Positions 35,305 to 43,327 of a DNA stretch of 64,000 bases are shown one piece after another. Under the pieces are notes generated by a model. The model had not been told where the DNA came from, ran no database searches, and saw only the letters and a program-made list of their open reading frames with translations. A program made the position numbers and the translations under genes. Positions within the stretch are counted from its first letter, which is position 1, and each line of letters starts with the position of its first letter. This DNA comes from Candidatus Saccharibacteria bacterium UBA5170 (GTDB taxonomy: Bacteria; Patescibacteriota; Saccharimonadia; Saccharimonadales; Saccharimonadaceae), in assembly GCA_002413425.1 (NCBI GenBank), contig DHWY01000003.1, positions 24,281 through 88,280 of the forward strand, read 5' to 3'.

Positions 35305-35829
35305 ATGTTCCGAATACACGAATATGACACATCTTATCCGATATTATTCCAAAAAGAGAGCCAAAAATTAGCTGAAATATTAAAAGGCACCTGTCTCATC
35401 GAACATATCGGCAGCACAGCAATACCGGGCGTTGATGGCAAGGGAGTGATTGATATTATGCTTGTCTTTGATAAACCAGATGAAATTGAACCGATTATTG
35501 TATCACTTCAGCAACATGGTTATTATTTTACAGATGGCGGCGTTGATAGAAGAGATAAAGCGTTTATGTCATCGTCTGGCGAACGAGAGAGCGGTCCGGG
35601 TGATATACATCTACACTTAGTCTCAATAGATAATCAGGATTACCCAAGGGCAATTTTGTTTCGTGATTACTTAATCCGTCATCCCAAAGCAAAACAGTCC
35701 TATGTTAATTTAAAATATGAACTATACAAAAAAGTTGCTGGTAATAGATCAGAATACACAAAATTAAAGAGTAGTTTTATAGAAAAGATCATCGCTTTAG
35801 CTCAGGATGAGACCACGAGAATAGAGTGA
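35305..35829 (+). CDS. GrpB family (nucleotidyltransferase-like) protein
   Basis: 174 residues. Typical GrpB/UPF0157 features: FRIHEYDTSYPILFQKESQKLA start, LIEHIGSTAIPGVDGKGVIDIML (the G-S-x2-P-G loop with the metal-binding Asp pair), DIHLHLV and a C-terminal KSSFIEKIIALA helix. The family has a minimal nucleotidyltransferase fold and is found fused to dephospho-CoA kinase in some bacteria; the substrate is unknown. ATG 35305 is chosen over an upstream frame start because it begins the conserved domain. Confidence 0.85.
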   Translation: MFRIHEYDTSYPILFQKESQKLAEILKGTCLIEHIGSTAIPGVDGKGVIDIMLVFDKPDEIEPIIVSLQQHGYYFTDGGVDRRDKAFMSSSGERESGPGDIHLHLVSIDNQDYPRAILFRDYLIRHPKAKQSYVNLKYELYKKVAGNRSEYTKLKSSFIEKIIALAQDETTRIE

Positions 35830-35842
35830 GTCAAATCTCCGT

Positions 35843-35894
35843 GACCCGTATGCCGAGCCAAGAAAATTGTCAGACCTTTTAGTCTGGCATTTTT
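35843..35894 (+). repeat. tRNA-3'-end-like motif plus terminator, copy 4
   Basis: GACC (35843-35846), 8 nt, GAGCCAAG (35855-35862), arms TGTCAGAC (35868-35875) and GTCTGGCA (35882-35889), then a T5 run. Terminates the GrpB unit. Confidence 0.7.
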
Positions 35895-35945
35895 CATGGC
35901 TTTATATTACGCAGAATACTTGAACTATTAGAACCCATTAGCCAT

Positions 35946-35974
35946 TTGCCAACTATCTTTGAAAGTGTTACATT
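35946..35974 (+). promoter_or_regulatory. Promoter of the fused carboxyltransferase gene
   Basis: TTGCCA (35946-35951), 17-nt spacer ending TGT, TACATT (35969-35974); ATG is 15 nt further, so a leader of about 8 nt. Confidence 0.6.
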
Positions 35975-35989
35975 AAGTCAAAGTATCAT

Positions 35990-37939
35990 ATGAATAGAGA
36001 AACGCTTACAAATGGGTATCACGAAGACGACCAACCCCTAGTAAGAGGTGAGATTCCTAGTGAAGAAGTACTTCAGTTATTAGCAAAGGCGCTTAATCCT
36101 TCGCTGGACACGCCTCCAGTGCTCATAGAACAGATTCTAGAAACCACTTCGCGGTGGAATAGTAAAGAGATACCTAAAGAGTTAGATTCCGTGCTTAATC
36201 GATTAGATTTTCACCCTCGGGGAACTGCTCTTATACCGCAATTTGACACTATACCTTTCTTTAAGCGCGTAGGTGAGAAAATTGAAGTTTACAAAGATAA
36301 GCATGCCCGAAACAGGGAGGAAAATGGCAAGTCGGAGGCTGCAGAATTTGGCGTCGGCAAAGTGGGCGACCAAGATGTCGTTGTCTACGCTATGAACTAC
36401 GACTTTATGGGCGGCTCATTGTCGTCTGTTGCTGGTGAAAAGCTTTTACAAGCAATCGAGCTCGCGGAAGCGACCAAGCGGCCTTTATTAACAGTTTATT
36501 CGTCTGGTGGAGCACGACAAGACGAAAACGGTAGGGCGTTATACCAAATGGAACGTGGTGTAGTCGGCTTGGAGGTTTTAAAAGAAAAAGCTCCTAACGT
36601 ACCGAATATTGCTATTTTACTTGGAGAAGTTTGGGGTGGAGTCACCGCCAGTTCTATGCCACGAGCAGATTTACGCGTCGCCTACACCGGCACCCGTATG
36701 GGATTTGCTGGTGGCCGCGTTATCGCAGCCCATGAGGGCTCTGAAGTGTCTGAAAGTGCTCAGCGGGTAGAAGTGCATGCTCTTCAGCGTAACGTTGACG
36801 TTCTGGTACGTAATACCGATGAATTAATGAATCATCTGACGGCATTTTTTGCGAATTATTCACAACCTTCAACAAGATTTGAACCCAGTCTCATTCCCCC
36901 TACACACGTTGTGGGACCAGATGGAGACCAACGGCATTTCCGTTTGTCTGACCATGTCGTAGCCCCAGCGTTGTACAAAGATGATCTTAAAGGCGCTCCA
37001 GTCGTCGCTTCTATGCGATTACGGACTGAGCGCGCTATCATGACACTATTTAACTCAGAACTGGCCGCTGGCAAAACTGAAGCAGAAGCCCGCAAAGCCG
37101 CAGAGGGTCAAATGCTAACCGATCGTTATAGAAATCTACTTTTCGATGTGGCGCGACCTGATACCGAAATGATTTTACAACAAGCTTTCCAAGACGTAGT
37201 GCCACTGTATAATCATTTTTACGATAAGGAACGTGGTGAATATGTATATCCCCCGATTATCGCAGGAATTGGCCGTATCGGTTTGCAAGCGTTTATGGTA
37301 GCAGGAAACCAACCATCATATCGTGTCGTTGATAGTGAAGTCTCAAAAATACTTTCTACGCCAAAACCCGCCGACCTCAAATACCTATTACGAACACTTA
37401 ATCTTGGAGATAGGTTGCAATTACCGCTCGTGCTGCTCACGGATACCCCAGGCGCTGAACCATCTTTAGACTCAGAGCTACAGGGGCAGTTTGAAGACAT
37501 TGCAAACGTTCTAGCTCGCTATCATAAATACGGCAAGCCGATTATGAGTATTGTGACGGGCTTACAGGGAAGTGGAGGTGGATTAGTGACTTCTCCTCGT
37601 GGTGATTCGTTGGCGGTACTCAGCAAAGGACTTATGACTGTAGCAGAGCCAGGGGCAGCCTCGGTAATTGTCTATGGGGCTAACGCTACACACCAAAACC
37701 GCACGGATACTATTTTGGCGCTTAGCCCAAGCAGTGAGATGCAGCGTAAAATTGGGTTGGTAGACGCCGTTATCCCAGAAGCAGACAACCCGTATGAAAC
37801 TATTGCAGCAATCAGAGAACATATTATCAAAACTTATGGTCGGCTTGCGCTTATTAAATCCAGTAAGTTACTCGCAGATCGCTGGAATGTCCGCTTGCGT
37901 GATGCCAAGCCTTTTAAGGTATCAGAATCGGGGTTCTAA
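35990..37939 (+). CDS. Fused carboxyltransferase (AccD-AccA-like / acyl-CoA carboxylase type)
   Basis: 649 residues with both crotonase-fold halves of a biotin-dependent carboxyltransferase. N-terminal half (about 70-330): DFMGGSLSSVAGEKLLQAI, TVYSSGGARQDENG, GEVWGGVTASS, as in AccD/beta domains but without the Cys4 zinc ribbon. C-terminal half (about 400-649): LVLLTDTPGAEPSLDSE, IVTGLQGSGGGLV, SEMQRKIGLVDAVI, as in AccA/alpha. Would move a carboxyl group from carboxybiotin to an acyl-CoA. No biotin carboxylase or carrier protein is nearby. It is the last cassette of the tRNA-Asn island, bounded by repeat copies 4 and 5. Confidence 0.85.
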   Translation: MNRETLTNGYHEDDQPLVRGEIPSEEVLQLLAKALNPSLDTPPVLIEQILETTSRWNSKEIPKELDSVLNRLDFHPRGTALIPQFDTIPFFKRVGEKIEVYKDKHARNREENGKSEAAEFGVGKVGDQDVVVYAMNYDFMGGSLSSVAGEKLLQAIELAEATKRPLLTVYSSGGARQDENGRALYQMERGVVGLEVLKEKAPNVPNIAILLGEVWGGVTASSMPRADLRVAYTGTRMGFAGGRVIAAHEGSEVSESAQRVEVHALQRNVDVLVRNTDELMNHLTAFFANYSQPSTRFEPSLIPPTHVVGPDGDQRHFRLSDHVVAPALYKDDLKGAPVVASMRLRTERAIMTLFNSELAAGKTEAEARKAAEGQMLTDRYRNLLFDVARPDTEMILQQAFQDVVPLYNHFYDKERGEYVYPPIIAGIGRIGLQAFMVAGNQPSYRVVDSEVSKILSTPKPADLKYLLRTLNLGDRLQLPLVLLTDTPGAEPSLDSELQGQFEDIANVLARYHKYGKPIMSIVTGLQGSGGGLVTSPRGDSLAVLSKGLMTVAEPGAASVIVYGANATHQNRTDTILALSPSSEMQRKIGLVDAVIPEADNPYETIAAIREHIIKTYGRLALIKSSKLLADRWNVRLRDAKPFKVSESGF

Positions 37940-37947
37940 AAATTCAA

Positions 37948-38005
37948 GACCCGCGTACTGAGCCAAACAGGAGCATCATAAGAAGACCTTCCTAGGAAGT
38001 CCTTT
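37948..38005 (+). repeat. tRNA-3'-end-like motif plus terminator, copy 5
   Basis: A T-loop-like TTCAAGA runs into GACC (37948-37951), 8 nt, GAGCCAAA (37960-37967), then a bulged hairpin centred on CTTCC-TA-GGAAG with a T4 run. It marks the right end of the repeated series. Confidence 0.6.
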
Positions 38006-38081
38006 TGTTAATCTAGTAATCATAATTACAGCAAAAAGACATAATGTTTTATAATGGCGGTAATGGTAAGGAGGATTAACT

Positions 38082-38288
38082 ATGGGTAGTCATGATGGGA
38101 AAACGGTCAAAGTTATTAACCGAGCAGGTCCAACTGGTTTTGTGTTTTTCCTGGCGTATATCGGCGCTGCGATCTACTTTATCCAGCAGTCATCGGGAGG
38201 ATTCTGGGAAGTGATACTGGGGCTTCTGCAGGCGGCGGTGTGGCCTGTTTACGTTATTTATCACGTGCTTCAACTCTTGGGCGTGTGA
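38082..38288 (+). CDS. Small two-span membrane protein
   Basis: 68 residues, two hydrophobic segments (GFVFFLAYIGAAIYFI and WEVILGLLQAAVWPVYVIYHVL) separated by a short QQSSGGF turn. Strong Shine-Dalgarno (AAGGAGG) 9 nt before the ATG and a TATAAT at 38050-38055. Similar short proteins are widespread in Saccharibacteria and Actinobacteria, without known function. Confidence 0.75.
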   Translation: MGSHDGKTVKVINRAGPTGFVFFLAYIGAAIYFIQQSSGGFWEVILGLLQAAVWPVYVIYHVLQLLGV

Positions 38289-38425
38289 GAAACGTTGGAG
38301 GCAAGCGAACAGGCATGTGTGTTGCTGAGTGGTCTATCGCTATGCAGACAATCTTTCCATGTAGTGCGATAATGGTTGTATAGGGCATAAACAACGTGTC
38401 TTGTGTTTAATGAGGAGGTATATGT

Positions 38426-38662
38426 ATGGCTAGCGAACAATCGCCAGAGTTACGTGATGATGAACCAAATAATGAATTAGGATTTCGGGCAGGTGAGCAA
38501 GACTCGGAGACTAGCTTCGACGACGACAAAGACGTGGACCCCAAGGTGCGAAAAGAGTTGTATCTCTTAGCAGCTGAACTTGACGAACGTTTAGCTGGTC
38601 AACCTGCCAATCCCGCGGCGACTAAGCCAGCCGAGGAGGGCTCAGACACTTACTTGGGTTAA
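38426..38662 (+). CDS. Small acidic hypothetical protein
   Basis: 78 residues, strongly acidic and low-complexity (Glu/Asp-rich, PELRDDEPNNELGF, SFDDDKDVDPKVRKEL), probably disordered except for a helix (KELYLLAAELDERLAG). Good Shine-Dalgarno (GAGGAGGT) before the ATG. It lies 33 nt before purA, which has its own promoter. No family recognised. Confidence 0.6.
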   Translation: MASEQSPELRDDEPNNELGFRAGEQDSETSFDDDKDVDPKVRKELYLLAAELDERLAGQPANPAATKPAEEGSDTYLG

Positions 38663-38682
38663 TCTAGATTTTTTATTCATGG

Positions 38683-38688
38683 TAGACT
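38683..38688 (+). promoter_or_regulatory. Leaderless promoter -10 of purA
   Basis: TGG-TAGACT ends 7 nt before ATG 38696, and there is no Shine-Dalgarno in between, so purA mRNA should start at or next to its AUG. Confidence 0.55.
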
Positions 38689-38695
38689 TATACAT

Positions 38696-40015
38696 ATGTC
38701 AGTTGATGTAATTGTTGGTCTCCAACGGGGTGACGAAGGCAAGGGGCGCTTTGTCGATATGCTTTCGGAAAAGCACGATATTGTCACTCGATTTAATGGC
38801 GGTAATAATGCTGGGCACACCGTCGTGCTCCCAGACGGACGAGAGCTCGCCCTCCACTTAGTACCTTCGGGGATTGCGCATCCAGGGATTATGAACATTA
38901 TCGGCAACGGCACGCTGGTTAATCCGATAAAACTTGTTGAAGAAATTGATGATATCAAGTCTAAAGGGATTGAAGTCAACAGCAGGAATTTAATGCTCAG
39001 CTCGGCTGCTCACTTGATTTTACCCCACCATATTTATGATGATGAGATTAGGGAAGCGGGCAAAGGTCGGCAGGGGAGTACTAAATCTGGCATTGCTCAA
39101 GTCGCTTCCCAAAAGGCGATGCGCGCCGGTGCCAGAGTCGAGTTAATCAATGACAATCCAGAAGGCTTATCGGACATAGTCTATGAAGGCCTGGTGGCCC
39201 AAAGACCACTACGCCAAGAAGCCGGGCTCGAACCTATTGATGAAGCTGCCGTTGCAAAAGAGTATATTGAAAACGCCAAACGTATTAGAGGGTTTGTAAC
39301 CGATACCGTACTGTATCTGAATCAACAGTTACGGTTAGATAAACCAGCTCGGGTTTTGGCTGAAGGTGCGCAAGCGTTCTGGCTCGATATTGACCATGGT
39401 ATGTATCCTTACACGACATCTTCGTCCACGACCTCGGGCGGTGTGTGCACGGGGCTTGGTGTTGCCCCCGCTTTTATCGATCAAGTGACCGGCATTGCCA
39501 AGGCCATACCATCGCACGTCGGCGGCGGTCCATTCGTGACTGAAATTACCGAGACTGAACAGTTAAAGCGTTTACATGGCGATATGACGACGATTGATGC
39601 CGAAAAGGGCACCACAACCGGGCGAATACGTCGGCTTGGCCACCTTGATTTACCACAAATACGACGATCTCAGATGGTCAACGGCATAGAGGGAAAGCAA
39701 GATATGGCGCTCACCAAGCTTGACTGGGTGCGTCGCTATGGTGACGAGGTAAAGATTTGTGTTGCCTATTCGCTGGAAGGCAAACGGATTGAGATTGCAC
39801 CCGACGCGGCTTATAAGTTAGAGCAGGTCACGCCTATTTACGAATCGCTACCGACCTGGCAAGAGGATATCCAGGATATTCGCCAGTTTGATGATTTACC
39901 CAAAGCCGCCCAGAACTACATTGAGTTTATTGAAGGTATTACTAAAGTACCTATTTCCCTGATCGGAGTTGGTCCGAGACGCGATCAAGTCATCGTTCGC
40001 GACGTGCTAGACTAA
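38696..40015 (+). CDS. purA: Adenylosuccinate synthetase
   Basis: GTP-dependent first step from IMP to AMP. 439 residues, full length. VGLQRGDEGKGRFVDML carries the P-loop-like catalytic Asp, FNGGNNAGHTVV the catalytic His, GKGRQGSTKSGI, LAEGAQAFWLDIDHGMYPYTTSS, GGGPFVTEI and TTGRIRRLGHLDL are all present. The usual GDEGKGK is GDEGKGR here. It is followed 5 nt later by a phosphatase gene, forming an operon. Confidence 0.96.
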   Translation: MSVDVIVGLQRGDEGKGRFVDMLSEKHDIVTRFNGGNNAGHTVVLPDGRELALHLVPSGIAHPGIMNIIGNGTLVNPIKLVEEIDDIKSKGIEVNSRNLMLSSAAHLILPHHIYDDEIREAGKGRQGSTKSGIAQVASQKAMRAGARVELINDNPEGLSDIVYEGLVAQRPLRQEAGLEPIDEAAVAKEYIENAKRIRGFVTDTVLYLNQQLRLDKPARVLAEGAQAFWLDIDHGMYPYTTSSSTTSGGVCTGLGVAPAFIDQVTGIAKAIPSHVGGGPFVTEITETEQLKRLHGDMTTIDAEKGTTTGRIRRLGHLDLPQIRRSQMVNGIEGKQDMALTKLDWVRRYGDEVKICVAYSLEGKRIEIAPDAAYKLEQVTPIYESLPTWQEDIQDIRQFDDLPKAAQNYIEFIEGITKVPISLIGVGPRRDQVIVRDVLD

Positions 40016-40020
40016 GACCT

Positions 40021-40827
40021 ATGAATACACTCCTTTCAATGGCCACCATCGCCCGCGAAGCCGGTCAATTTATGCTCGGTTCACTCGAGACCGAAAGCAC
40101 CGACAAATCCAATACCAAAGATTTCGTGACCGTCGCCGACATCAAGTCGCAAGCTATTTTACGCGACAGGTTGCTCGAAATTGAGCCAACCGCCGTGGTC
40201 TTGTCGGAAGAGGACCCGGAGGAAGAGCGCGCCGCGATGTACGCAACTGATTTTACCGGCTATGTACTCGACCCAATCGATGGGACGTATAACTTCAAGC
40301 GGGGTATGAAGGAATCGGCTATTTCGATTGGCTATATCGAGAATGGCTTACCGATCAGAGGCGTTATTTACGACTCATACAAGGACGAGATGTATACGGC
40401 CGAAAAAGGGATGGGTGCATTTCGAAACGGTGAAGCCATTCACGTCAGCTCGCAGAGTGAAGTCGCCGGTGCCAGCGTCGCAATTAGCAATGGCTACAAC
40501 GACGCGGCGTTGGCGGCTAACTTGCACCGCCACCTTCAAATCTATGAGCAAACGGGCGTGTTGCCATGGACGAGCTGTCCGGGTAGTGCGGTATTGGTCA
40601 TGGCCTGGATTGCCTGTGGACGAATCGATGCACTTCACCACAATGGACTAAAACCATGGGATAACGCCGCCGCGTTCTTACTGGTTACCGAAGCTGGTGG
40701 CGAGTTCTGCAAACTCGACGGCACGCCGGCTAAGTTTACGGAAAACGCCGTGATTATCGGCAATCCCGCGATTGTGGCAGTTTTGAAAGAAATTTTTGCT
40801 ACGATTGACCCAATCTTGCTGACCTAG
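40021..40827 (+). CDS. Inositol monophosphatase family protein
   Basis: 268 residues. Metal-dependent phosphatase signatures: DFVTVADIKSQ, SEEDPEEE (motif with metal-binding Glu), YVLDPIDGTYNFKRGM (DPIDGT), and NGLKPWDNAAAFLLVTEAGG (W-D-x-A). Acts on a sugar or nucleotide monophosphate such as inositol-1-phosphate or 3'-phosphoadenosine 5'-phosphate; the choice cannot be made from sequence. Starts 5 nt after purA, so the two share a transcript. Confidence 0.9.
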   Translation: MNTLLSMATIAREAGQFMLGSLETESTDKSNTKDFVTVADIKSQAILRDRLLEIEPTAVVLSEEDPEEERAAMYATDFTGYVLDPIDGTYNFKRGMKESAISIGYIENGLPIRGVIYDSYKDEMYTAEKGMGAFRNGEAIHVSSQSEVAGASVAISNGYNDAALAANLHRHLQIYEQTGVLPWTSCPGSAVLVMAWIACGRIDALHHNGLKPWDNAAAFLLVTEAGGEFCKLDGTPAKFTENAVIIGNPAIVAVLKEIFATIDPILLT

Positions 40828-40885
40828 ACCAGAATCACAATTAGAAGCGCCCGGCTTGCAGGCCAAGGTAATGCTGTTCTCATAC

Positions 40886-40927
40886 TTGACACACTTTTCA
40901 TACTAGCCGTATAATCAATAGTTGATT
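40886..40927 (+). promoter_or_regulatory. Promoter with overlapping operator dyad for the AbrB-MFS operon
   Basis: TTGACA (40886-40891), 18-nt spacer, TATAAT (40910-40915). A perfect 6-3-6 dyad, AATCAA-TAG-TTGATT (40913-40927), overlaps the -10 and the expected start site. The position suits a repressor, possibly the AbrB-like product of the first gene acting on itself. Confidence 0.7.
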
Positions 40928-40950
40928 GTATAAAAGGAAAGGCTTGTAGT

Positions 40951-41190
40951 ATGCACGGAAAAAAGCTCTATGGTACCGCGACGGTTGGTACAAAAGGTCA
41001 GATAGTTATTCCGGCCGATGCCCGGGAAGAACTTAATATTCATGCTGGTGACAGGTTCTATGTCGTCGGTTCGCCTCGCAAAGGGGTGATTGGACTGTTA
41101 AAAGAAGATACGCTAGAACATTTTATTGAACAAACTAACCTCCAACTAGAAAATTTTAAAGCTATAAAAAATACGAGAGAAAAAAACTAA
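40951..41190 (+). CDS. SpoVT-AbrB domain transcriptional regulator
   Basis: 79 residues. The swapped-hairpin AbrB domain is clear: YGTATVGTKGQIVIPADAREELNIHAGDRFYV, with the key pieces GTKGQIVIP and LNIHAGD. The C terminus is a short helix (LEHFIEQTNLQLENF). Purine-rich Shine-Dalgarno AAAGGAAAGG. Followed by an MFS exporter gene 5 nt later, so it probably controls the exporter from the dyad-bearing promoter. An antitoxin role is unlikely as no toxin is next to it. Confidence 0.85.
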   Translation: MHGKKLYGTATVGTKGQIVIPADAREELNIHAGDRFYVVGSPRKGVIGLLKEDTLEHFIEQTNLQLENFKAIKNTREKN

Positions 41191-41195
41191 CAAAT

Positions 41196-42884
41196 ATGCA
41201 CCATCATCTTACTTTACGTAGCAAATTAATAATCATGATATCAGTTATGGCGAGCCTGTTTTTAGTGGCGCTTGACCAGACAATTATCGCTACCGCCCTT
41301 GGCAAGATTGTCGAACAGTTTAACGCCTTTGATTCACTCAGCTGGGTTGTGACGGCTTACCTGGTGACGACGACCATCACGGTGCCGATTGCTGGAAAAC
41401 TGTCTGACCTATTTGGTCGTCGTATCATGCTGCTGATTGGTGTGGCCGTCTTTACTATTGGTTCACTTTCGAGTGGTATGAGCGGTAATATTACCGAGTT
41501 GATTCTCTGGCGTGCCTTGCAGGGTATCGGTGGTGGTATCATTACAGCCAACGCCTTTACGATTGTTGGTGACTTGTTCGCCGCTAGGGAGCGCGGCAAG
41601 TGGCAGGGACTGATCGGTGCTGTTTTTGGTCTCAGTTCGGTTGTTGGACCGCTGTTAGGTGGCTGGTTAACTGACGGCCAACATATCGTCGGACTTGTTA
41701 CCGACTGGCGTTGGGCTTTCTTTATCAACGTGCCGGTTGGCGTTGTTGCCTTTATCCTCATTTCGATGTACTCACCGACCTTCCGGCATGCGACTAAACC
41801 ATCGATTGACTATCTGGGGGCTTCTATTCTGGCGCTGGCGCTGGGTACGTTGATATTTGCCGTCGACAATACCGAGACTATCTTTGCCAGCTTCTTAAGC
41901 TCGACAGGTATGACAGTCGGAACCTTAAAAGCGATGATGTTTGGATTTGTGGCCATCCTCGTGGTCCTGTTCGTGTTGGTTGAAAGAAAGGCCAAACAGC
42001 CAATCCTGCCACCACTCTTCTTCAAGAATCGGAATTTCGTGCTCATTATGAGCGTTGCCATGTTATTTGGATCTGCCTTTATGGGTTCGATTCTGTATCT
42101 GACCCAGTTTAATCAACAAGTCTTTGGGGCAACACCGACCCAGTCTGGACTGATGCTGTTGCCAATGGTGGGGGGTATTATGGTATCGAGCATTGGGGCT
42201 GGCCAAATTATTTCACGGATTGGTCGCTATAAGATTTTTATGCAAGTCGGTTTTGTCGTGGCGACAATTGCCATGTTTTTCTTATCAACCCTGACACCAG
42301 AAAGTGGCTTTGGCTATGAAGCGATGATAATGATAGCCCTTGGCCTGGGGATGGGTGTTGCCATGCCGGTCATTAACCTGGCTGTCCAGAATGAGTTTGA
42401 GCAGAGTGAATTGGGCGCGGCGACGAGTTCCAGCCAGTTATTCCGTAGCCTCGGTTCTACCATCGGTATTGCGGTGTTTGGTGCGATGTTAACGTCCGGT
42501 ATTGTGGCGCATCTTGGCGATGTTCAGCAAAGCGCTTATCTGCAGACGTTAAAGAAAAATCCTGCGGTTTCAAAAATAGGTGACCTGAACGACGCCAATA
42601 CTATCTTGAGCCTCAATATGCCGGACGCGAAGGGCTTGATAACCAGTTCGGCGCAAAAAAGTTTTGCCCAAATACATGAACCTGTTCGGACGAGCGTAAC
42701 AAAGGAGTTTAAGGCCCAGCAAGATCAGTTCGCCGATACTGTGACGCATGCCTTTAGCGCGAGTTTGCAGCGTATTTTTTTGGTGGCAGCGGGGCTCATG
42801 ATAACGGCCACAATAGGGGTTTTTGCGCTGAAGGAAAGGCCACTCAGAAGCGCGAAACCGACCGAAACCCCTGGTGAGATGTAA
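41196..42884 (+). CDS. MFS drug:proton antiporter, DHA2 (EmrB/QacA) family
   Basis: 562 residues, 14 predicted membrane segments. Family marks: VALDQTIIATALGKIVEQF (motif D1), SWVVTAYLVTTTITVPIAGKLSDLFGRR (motif A, GKLSDLFGRR), ALQGIGGGII (motif B), LIGAVFGLSSVVGPLLGGWL (motif C of antiporters). Exports toxic amphiphiles using the proton gradient. The long loop between the last two segments carries charged helices (QSAYLQTLKK). Regulated with, and probably by, the AbrB-type gene upstream. Confidence 0.93.
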   Translation: MHHHLTLRSKLIIMISVMASLFLVALDQTIIATALGKIVEQFNAFDSLSWVVTAYLVTTTITVPIAGKLSDLFGRRIMLLIGVAVFTIGSLSSGMSGNITELILWRALQGIGGGIITANAFTIVGDLFAARERGKWQGLIGAVFGLSSVVGPLLGGWLTDGQHIVGLVTDWRWAFFINVPVGVVAFILISMYSPTFRHATKPSIDYLGASILALALGTLIFAVDNTETIFASFLSSTGMTVGTLKAMMFGFVAILVVLFVLVERKAKQPILPPLFFKNRNFVLIMSVAMLFGSAFMGSILYLTQFNQQVFGATPTQSGLMLLPMVGGIMVSSIGAGQIISRIGRYKIFMQVGFVVATIAMFFLSTLTPESGFGYEAMIMIALGLGMGVAMPVINLAVQNEFEQSELGAATSSSQLFRSLGSTIGIAVFGAMLTSGIVAHLGDVQQSAYLQTLKKNPAVSKIGDLNDANTILSLNMPDAKGLITSSAQKSFAQIHEPVRTSVTKEFKAQQDQFADTVTHAFSASLQRIFLVAAGLMITATIGVFALKERPLRSAKPTETPGEM

Positions 42885-43028
42885 CTAGACTGACGGTGCT
42901 GACCACGTCGCATTTTAGCCTGAACATTGTACTTTTTACAATTTACCTACTTTATGGATAAATACACTTGCGCCAGCGCCGAAAGTGTTCTAAGATATAA
43001 CCAATAGCGTTATAGATATAGCGCACTC

Positions 43029-43057
43029 TTGACGTGCAGGTGTCTGTTTGGTAGTAT
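43029..43057 (+). promoter_or_regulatory. Promoter in the 42.9-43.3 kb intergenic region
   Basis: TTGACG (43029-43034), 17-nt spacer ending TGG, TAGTAT (43052-43057). Predicted transcript begins near 43064 and runs through a 30-codon gene to the terminator at 43284. The preceding 42885-43028 shows only small inverted repeats. Confidence 0.6.
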
Positions 43058-43138
43058 AAATGATGTGCCTTGCGCCAAACTACATTTTTAAAGGTCGAAG
43101 CGCGTGGGGTTGTACATAGTACAAGGAGTATAAATCAC

Positions 43139-43231
43139 ATGCCAATAGCCATCGAATTTGTGTCGTCTCGACGCAAAAAGATAGCCGTGGATGTGGTGCC
43201 TGCCGAATGGCAACTGTATATTGCACAGTAG
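43139..43231 (+). CDS. Very small basic protein (30 residues)
   Basis: MPIAIEFVSSRRKKIAVDVV followed by PAEWQLYIAQ. Good Shine-Dalgarno (AAGGAG) 10 nt before ATG, its own promoter at 43029 and a terminator at 43284-43318 make a complete small transcription unit. No family recognised; the basic patch SRRKK may bind nucleic acid. Confidence 0.5.
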   Translation: MPIAIEFVSSRRKKIAVDVVPAEWQLYIAQ

Positions 43232-43283
43232 AGTCGTTTGACTCAAAATCCAAGTCTCATCACGAGACTTACAAAAACAAGGA

Positions 43284-43318
43284 AACACCCCAAGGCACCG
43301 GGGTGTTTTTGCTTTTTT
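43284..43318. terminator. Bidirectional intrinsic terminator
   Basis: Arms AAACACCCC and GGGGTGTTT around AAGGCACC, with T-runs on the plus side and A-runs reading as T on the minus side. It ends the small plus-strand unit and the leftward thioredoxin-fold gene. Confidence 0.85.
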
Positions 43319-43327
43319 CAGAACTAG

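Noticed and set aside
31411..38010. Integrase, transposase or insertion sequence driving the cassette array
   Set aside because: No protein with tyrosine/serine recombinase or transposase motifs was found in the window; only the repeats themselves support mobility.
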